Positions 56,998-64,000 of a stretch of DNA of 64,000 nucleotides are shown one piece after another. Under the pieces are notes generated by a model, which did not search any database, was not told where the DNA came from, and worked only from the letters and a program-made list of their open reading frames with translations. The translations under genes were made by a program, and so were the position numbers. The stretch's first letter is position 1. Each line of letters begins with the position of its first letter. Where the stretch lies: NCBI RefSeq assembly GCF_964275005.1, contig NC_092686.1, positions 45,196,333 to 45,260,332 of the forward strand, given 5' to 3'. This DNA comes from Diadema setosum. Lineage: Eukaryota > Echinodermata > Echinoidea > Diadematoida > Diadematidae.

Positions 56998-59900
56998 GGG
57001 GGGGGGGTCCGATATACCAAGTACATGTATTCCAATTCTATTCATACCGCTAATACCACGACTATCCTAGTACGCGTAAGTTGATCTTCACAAGAAGATT
57101 TGCCAGAGGCGGGCTTTGCCCGACATGGCAATGCATGGATGCATACTGGATTAAAATGCGTTCATTTGGGATGCCTGCATTTCATAGCTCTTTACCATGT
57201 CCTCGCAGAAAAAACAAACAAAACAACAACACAGAACAAAACATAAGCTAGCCCAGCCTATATTAGGTCCTATATCCATAACATTTTTCTACACATTTTA
57301 GTTAATAAGAATTATAAGGTCTTCTTTATTCAGGCATTATGTCAGGGTAGCCTCTTCAGTGTTGCCACTACTCTACCAGAGAGCCCTGCCATTATTATTA
57401 CCCTAGAGCGTTGCCAGGGACCCATTTATACACCTGAGTCGAGATGGGTTAAAACATCTTGTCCAAGGACGTAAGCACTGGTCGGGAACTGAACTGGAGT
57501 CCTCCGATTGGGAGTCGGGAGTCTCATCCCCTACCCCCCCCCCCCCCCCCCCCACTGACTGTCAGCTGAGGGACCTGTCGGGCAAACACCTAGGGAAGTG
57601 TTAACTTTGTAGTAAAGTTAAAGGAAACGAAAACCCCAAAAGCAATGCGCGTTGAGTGAAAGCAGCAACATTAGTACATACATGTAGAACATGTCAGTCA
57701 AGTGAAAGTTTGAGGAAAATCAGACAATGTTTAAAGTTTTGATGTAGTAATGACTGAAAAAGACTACCAGAGTTTATGACGTCATATGTGGACAACAATA
57801 CAAAGAAAATAAAAGAAGAATTCACAAAAATTCATTTTTCAGGAAATTACACATTCCATCAACTTGTTAGTGACATATGTTATGGGTAATATCATTCCCC
57901 TGCTTTCTGAAAGGGGTTAGTCGAGTGGTCTTTCATTAGGCTAAAATAGTGAAAGTACATTGTATGTTGAATTTTGAATTTTCTTTATGATTTTCTTTAT
58001 TATTTTTGTCCACACATAATGCCATAAACTGAAATAGTCTCCTTATCCAGTCACTACAACACCAAAACTTTAACAATTCATAACTTTTGCATCGATTGTC
58101 CGATTTTCCTCAAACGTTCACTAATGTGGTCATGTTCTAATAATGTTGCTGCTTTCACTCAATCCACATTGCTCGTTTGGTTTTGGTTTCCTTTAATGGA
58201 GGATATTACTGTATACGTATTTATTATTCGCAAGTGAATAAAGCCTGTCCAAACACTTATAAATTTTGAAGAAAAGGATATAACCATCAACATTAGTACA
58301 TACACAAAACTGTAGACATGAGCTTGGACTTGGAATTGAATAGCCATGAAACTAGGACACATTTCCGCTAGGCCCTATAAAAAATGTGAGTATACCGTCA
58401 TTGTCTGAATTTATCTTAATGTTCATCTCAAAGTAACTCTACCAACGCTTAACCCTATTTCCACGGGGGGGGGGGGGGCATTTTGCCCCCCCCCCCCGAC
58501 GTTTCGCGTGATTATTCCGCAACGCGTAATGCTCTCGCCGCGACATTTTATGACTTTTTCTTTCAAGTATCGCGCAACTTTTGAGACCAAATTTGTCGCT
58601 CCCAGGCATACCGTTTTGAAGCCACGCCCCTTTAAAAAAATCGTCGACCCAAAAATTGCTCAAAAACATGATTTTGTGTATAAATCCAATATAAATTGTG
58701 TTTTTGCAATTAATTCATATAAAAATAAATATTTTTACTTTCAATGGCTGATAATGATTTATTTTAGCCTGATTATGCTTTAGAAAGTTTCTGCGACAAA
58801 ATTTGACGAAAAAAAAACCCCAACAAAAACAAAAAGTAAAAACAACGAAATACATAAGAAATTCAATCCACAATAAAACACATAAGAAATAATTATGAAG
58901 CCGAATTTTGCTTCAATATTATTGTTGAGGATATTGAAAAGAATGTTCACCAAAAATTAGTCTTGGAGCTTTATTTTTTGATTTATAGGCAAAATGAAAA
59001 AAATATTTTTCCCGAATTAGCATAAATTAGTTAATGTAAAATACATAAATTACAATTTGAAAAATCTAACTATACAGTCACGTCTTGTAGATTACATTGG
59101 CCTCTACCTTAGTGCAAATTTTCGCGAGGATCCCGCGATCCACGACCGAGATCTGAAGGGGCGCCAAAAAGCCCCCCCCCCCCCCCCGGTGGTTTCATGT
59201 CCCTCAAAAAAACCCGGTGGGATTAGGGTTAAGAGTCAGACTGCACCTTCCCAATCCTAACCCCAAGCGACGTCCTTACCCTGATCCTAACCCCGTTTTC
59301 TAGACAGAAGTGATCCTAGATTGAAATGCATTATTCTGTTCAGTCTTTAGCACATCTAAACTCTTGCCAATGAAGATTATTATTATACGAGCAGAAAACA
59401 AAAGTTACTTCGACGGTGCTTATGTCTATGTGGCTAGATATAGTTATGTTACATTTGTAAGAAATCAGTTCTTAAATCAGTTCTTATAAGTTCTCGAGAT
59501 TGCGTGGAGTGCTCATCTTGTTATTTTGTGATACAGAATAATTATATACATGCTAAGCAAAAATATCTTTCTTTTAAAATGATATAACTCCTATAATTGA
59601 CTGTGGATATTCATTACCTCATAATATTATGACCCTGCTGGATGATTGTATTTCGCATCAAAGGAAGAATGGTCGACCAACATCTTCCTACATCCCGGCT
59701 TCACCGAGCTCGCCATCCAGAAGGAGATCCGTCGTCGGGCCCTGGTCATCTACAAACGACGTGGTGGTGGACGGAAGAGCGACAGTAGGAGCGAGGCGAG
59801 CGACCTCGACGACTCCCTCGTCGAGCTGGATGTCACCCTGACGCCGGGTAAGGCGACGACCACTACCCGCATACCCGTGGTGAGCGAGGCTGCCAAATGC

Positions 59901-60111
59901 GCGGTGGTGGTAGACACACTGCTGAAAGACGCGGCCAAGACCGGCATGATGGTTATCAGTCTGGACTGTAAAGGTTCTCCGAAAGGTACGCCAACATTCC
60001 GCCATGTGATTCGAAGTTTCGTGTTTCATTCAGCCACTGACACATCCATTAATTGATTAATTGCTTGCTTGATTGATTGATTGGTTGATTATTTGATTGA
60101 TTAATGATTGA

Positions 60112-60170
<59 letters not shown>

Positions 60171-63100
60171 GTGAGTGAGTGAGTGAGTGAGTGAGTGAGT
60201 GATCGGTTGATCGATCGATTGATCAATTGATTAATAATGGTTGATTGATTACTTTGTTGATTGGTTGATTGATTGATTCATTTATTCATTCATCTATCAA
60301 TTCAGACAAAAGACGGTCAGGCACAAAGAAAGATTATCGATGATCCACACAATTAGAAAAGCCCGAATTAGATACTCAAATTTATGAAAAAGATCAGATG
60401 TTATCAAAGCTCATTTTATACTAGATAATATGCAGATATTTTATGGTCATTATGCTGTGAGATTATAAGTACGATGTGAATAAAATGCTATGCCGGGTTA
60501 AGATCAAGATTCTGTTAACCTTCTCATGCTTACAGAATTTTGCCCCAACATAATATATCCAAGAACCAAGTGCAAGTCTCTCTTATTTCAATCGCCATCC
60601 ATCACTTCTTTTTATTTCTTTTTTCCTTCGGAAAAACGGGCTTTGGCAGCAGCAGATAAACATTTATTTTTACACTGAAATACACTTACACATATACCTC
60701 TCTATATCTCAGTGTATCGACTGTTTGTTTTTTTGTTTTTCATCACACGCTCTTTTTCTCTTTCCTAGCTATAACGTTGCACTTTCATTCTTAAAGGGCC
60801 TAGAGACTTCTTTCAGAGTAGGGCCTATGATATAGGCTGTAATAAAAATATTTCATTATCATTATGAAGTTCATAGTCGATGGTGACATGGACTCGTGAA
60901 AAACAATGATCATAAGCCACGATGTTCACTATATGTTTTACATTAATTGTATTATTGATTCCATGTTGCCAACAAAGACATTATTGTGTCACATGTCAGT
61001 CCTGTATAACAACATACCCGGCAGATTTGTACCTGCACATGCATGCACCATCCGTATGTGAGTTGTATTTGTGACGTTGCATGTCCGCTTCTGAACAATG
61101 ATATTAAATTATCGTTGACTCCTCAGACGGACAGACTTTGGTGACACTTGTTCAACTCTCGACGCTAGAGGGCGAGATTTGGCTGTTTGACGTCAGTGAG
61201 TGTCCTGGCAAGTCGTCGCTGATGAAAGAAGGGCGTCTTAAAGAGCTGCTCGAGGCGGATATCGTCATGAAGGTGGGTCTTTCGCCTCACCATCAAAAAT
61301 CTATAATTTCTACAGAAGCTTGTAAGTAGAAGACACAAGACTTCGCTTGTCAGCTGAAGTAACTTGTTACGCAGCTTTGCGTTTGGTTGTGGTCATGTAG
61401 TTGAAGAAAAGTGATTCTTGCTTTTTCCTGAAAGGAAAAATAAAGTCGAGGATGACATGCGTTGAACATAATCTATCTATACGGACATTAACGCAAACAG
61501 TCATTTGATACACTCAACATGCATGTGCAATAGTCCAAACAGAATGACACATCGCTCGCGGATTGCAACCACACCCCCTTCGCACATGAACGGGTAGGTT
61601 GTCATGGAAATCTACCTTGGGATGGTTTGATGATGATGATGATGATACTACTGCTACTACTACTACTACTACTACTACTACCGCTACTAATAATAATAAT
61701 AATGGCTACTTGAATAGCGCACAGATCCACCTTTCAGTGCTCATGGCGCTTCAAAAATGCTTTTCGGTGTGTGTGTACTTGAAAACGGTACCCCTAGCTC
61801 TCTCCTGCGGTTTTATTGCCCGAGGCGAGGAATTTTGTTCTCCGGACGTTGTCCCGACGTTGTCGGGGTAAGGTTTTTTAAAACAGGGCTCTATTCATGC
61901 GATTCATTTATGTCTCTGGTGGGATGCTGGCGGTACAGTATTATGTTTGCAATTCATTTAAAAATCATGAAGCCCTATCAGCTGCATTGCTCATTTTGGG
62001 CTAGCCGCTTTCCAACCGAATTGAGCCCTTTGATATCTCACTGATAAGATGATTGATTCTACCAGAATAGTCCTTCATTCCGATTCATCACCTCTTGATG
62101 TCTTTCATATCCACAGGTGATGCATGACTGCAGAATTCCCGCCGCTAACCTGCACCGCCAGTTTGGAGTCAAGCTACTGAACGTCTTCGACACATCGGTG
62201 AGAAACGATTCCCCCGACTCCTGGGGGTCAATTACAGTAGTAGACGCCATTGATATTTTATGCAGTTTAGTTTTGTCTGGTAGTAACGTGCTGGCTGCCA
62301 GTTGACCTCGAATCCGACTGGAACACTTATTTGCCTATCTGAAAGTTTGCAGATGTATGATATATTCTGCGTGAAAAAAATGACAAAAATCGGATAAGAA
62401 ATAAGGAAGTTCTGCCATTTGAAATTTCACATTTTTTTTTTCGGAAAACATTTCTTGACCAGTCCTTAATGAATATTCAAATCAGCAAGTTGACGATTTC
62501 ATGTTCTCACAATTTCTCATTCATTTCATTTACAGAAATGACAAAAATCTCATATTTCAGCTATATGAATATAAAACTTGTCTTAAAATCACCAGTTAAC
62601 TCTGATATATTATCCTCGTATGGGAAGATGCTTTTACTTATACACTGTATAAGCTAAAAATAAAAATTTTTCTGAATTTCATATAAAACATACATGAAAA
62701 ATTGTGAGGGTATGCCATTTATAAACAATTTGCTCATTTGACTATTCATAAGGACTGGTCAAGAAATGTTTTCCGAAAAAATGTGAAATTTCAAAATGTC
62801 ATATTTTCCTTATTTCTTATCCGATTTTTTGTCATCTTTGTATCATTCTGAGGGAATATTTTTCTCTTTCTTTTGAAGGCTATTTATTTTTGTGGTGGAT
62901 TTCTTCTTTAAGGAGTTATATTTAAGTGCAAGCAACACGCAAGCATCTCTCTTTTAAAAAAAAAGTTCATTCGAGTCTGTCTGATTTTGATTTGTGAATG
63001 TCGGCAGCCTTGTAGGTTTCTTTTGTCTCAAAGTCATGAAAGTATTAATATACATTGTAATCACATTTTCTTCTTTGCGTACAAGAACGACGCATTTGGC

Positions 63101-63630
63101 TGTCAGGAAGGAGCAAAACGCCAATACATTATTGTACCCATTTGTACCATGTCAAAACTCCACATCAAGACGGTGATTTGATCTGCTATGCTGAAGTAAG
63201 ACATGCCGTTGTTTAATAGAGCAAAACTTCAGTGCGGAAATAGCAAGGTCTTAATGAAGATGGTTGCCATGCGTTCAATATTTTGATGATTGATGTTTCG
63301 CTATCAAATAACTCTGGAGATTAATAAATGTGACTCTGCATACTCCGTTTCTTTGCTGTCATGACGCTCATAGCTGGCTTACGAGACCTTGCTGTACCAG
63401 TGTAACCTGCTCCCCACCGAGCGGACAGAGGAGCGGCCCCGGATCGAGATGGCCGCTCTGTGTGAGCTCCTCGGGGAGAAGGCCCAGTCCGACATCGGGA
63501 AAGGACTGACAGAGACCCTGGAGAACAACCCACACATGTGGGCTGACAGACCGCTGTCGGAAGAGTTGATTCAGTACGCGGCGGGAACCGTGCGCTCCCT
63601 AGTACCCAGAGTCTTCAACAAACTTGATCG
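55938..63630 (+). CDS. EXD1-like pseudonuclease, copy E (last exon outside window)
   Basis: Exons: 55938-56555, 59664-59985, 61127-61272, 62117-62197, 63374-63630; phases 0,1,0,0,2; 474 residues visible. The N-terminal domain (KVRGRMFRIKKTCARVRLLS...GATVHVDLTPM) aligns end to end with exons 1+2 of copies B-D but without the intron, while a different intron follows residue 206. A basic/acidic low-complexity linker (about residues 225-265) precedes the nuclease fold. There D-x-E has become D307-C-K309, the motif II aspartate is P370 (HDCRIP), and Y-x3-D is Y457...T461: three of four acidic residues are lost while the fold signature is kept (NVFDTS, WADRPL, SLVPRVF). Mammalian EXD1 is likewise inactive and serves as an RNA adaptor in piRNA biogenesis, so E is the likeliest true EXD1 orthologue. 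Coding DNA is richer in G+C than A-D. The second exon's acceptor (CATCAAAG) is a weak one. Confidence 0.82.
57318..57535 (-). mobile_element. tRNA-derived SINE, copy 2
   Basis: Parallel to 46828-47068 over its whole body (GCCTCTTCAGTGTTGCCACT on the plus strand). Its tRNA head is cut short by a C run near 57535. Confidence 0.75.
57617..58197. repeat. Repeat family R2, full foldback copy
   Basis: Arms of about 150 bases: left AAAGGAAACGAAAACCCCAA, GTTGAGTGAAAGCAGCAACA; right TGTTGCTGCTTTCACTCAAT and GGTTTTGGTTTCCTTTA. Partial relatives at 33345-33690 and 44791-45221. Confidence 0.75.
58448..59233. repeat. Element bounded by TTAACCCTA...TAGGGTTAA
   Basis: Left CTTAACCCTATTTCCACGGG with a G run, right the inverted CGGTGGGATTAGGGTTAAG with a C run. 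The interior reads as decayed, with no supported frame. Confidence 0.5.
60053..60290. repeat. (TTGA)n / (GTGA)n microsatellite, intron 2 of copy E
   Basis: About fifty tetranucleotide units with drift from TTGA to GTGA and back. Confidence 0.95.
60291..61126 (+). other. Rest of intron 2 of copy E, nothing recognised
   Basis: AT-rich, ends in CTCCTCAG before exon 3. Confidence 0.55.
61630..61703. repeat. (GAT)n, (CTA)n and (AAT)n run in intron 3 of copy E
   Basis: Three successive triplet repeats inside intron 3 (61273-62116). The rest of that intron shows nothing recognisable. Confidence 0.9.
62381..62836. repeat. Foldback element in intron 4 of copy E
   Basis: Arms of about 85 bases: left ATCGGATAAGAAATAAGGAA ... 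GGAAAACATTTCTTGACCAG; right the reverse complements. The inner part of the left arm is similar in style, not clearly in sequence, to the element at 54282. Confidence 0.7.
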
Positions 63631-64000
63631 GTAAGACTTAATTCACACCTATACCGAATTCGCCATAATAGGTGGCTTAGATAGCTACCGCAAGTTTTAT
63701 ATTTTGTCTGTATGTGTGTGTTTATCGTTCTCAGGAGAAGAGCTGCGGTATGTTCGGTCTGAATGGTGTAATACCACCCTGCTAGATTCTGTCATGCAAT
63801 ACTCCAAGATTCAGTTCATTCTGTGCATGTATTAGTTTGTCGAAATAGAGTGAAAATTATAACGTGTTTGATTGGAAAAACATCGAAGGACGTAATAAAA
63901 TCTGCTATGTATAAGTTTATATGTACAGTACAGTATGTCCCCCAAAAAATTACAACGCGGCCTTCCGCAATGATATCTTTAAAAATAGTGAATGAATCTT
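63631..64000 (+). other. Start of intron 5 of copy E
   Basis: Donor GTAAGA at 63631. No terminal exon resembling the MISPFWRDYF tail of A-D is found before the window ends. Confidence 0.6.

Larger units (their letters stand above)
56556..59663 (+). other. Intron 1 of copy E
   Basis: Three kilobases with a SINE, a full R2 element, an element bounded by TTAACCCTA words, and GT, G and C runs. No coding exon seen. Confidence 0.6.

Noticed and set aside
1-64000. LTR retroelements, Polintons, CRISPR arrays, rRNA genes
   Set aside because: None recognised: no paired long terminal repeats with retroviral-type coding, no capsid-like frames, no regularly spaced identical repeats, no rRNA sequence.

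Overview
The window reads as animal nuclear DNA. It has split genes with GT-AG introns, tRNA-derived SINEs, LINE fragments, many foldback MITEs, long microsatellites and no operon-like packing. The repeat mix suggests an invertebrate deuterostome, most likely an echinoderm. That is inference, because no species-diagnostic gene is present.

The main content is a head-to-tail array of five related genes on the + strand, all members of the EXD1 (exonuclease 3'-5' domain-containing 1) family. EXD1 is a DEDDy-fold RNA-binding/nuclease family tied to piRNA biogenesis in mammals and silk moth. Copy A (392-2795) has only its last three exons in the window. Copies B (12225-17584), C (26470-34016) and D (41469-49451) are complete six-exon genes of about 440 residues. 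Copy E (55938-63630) runs to within one exon of its end. Copies A-D share exon borders and phases, and B-D keep every catalytic position of a DEDDy 3'-5' exonuclease: D-x-E, a D in the H-D-C-R-x-D motif, and Y-x3-D. Copy E has different introns and has replaced three of the four acidic positions, so it looks like a pseudonuclease similar to mammalian EXD1.

Each of copies A-D is followed by a second, decayed copy of its own last exon. Introns and flanks are alignable between copies, which shows that blocks larger than the coding exons were duplicated. Small insertions present in one copy and absent from another record the order of events.

Between and inside the genes lie: a 5'-truncated minus-strand LINE of the L1/Tx1 type (36470-40615) set between (CA)n tracts; CR1/Jockey-like LINE fragments (7083-7770, 19440-20835, 35330-36125); four tRNA-derived SINEs; pogo-type nonautonomous elements with TA target duplications; several foldback families, some nested; and minisatellites. 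No LTR element, Polinton, CRISPR array, rRNA or standalone tRNA gene was recognised.
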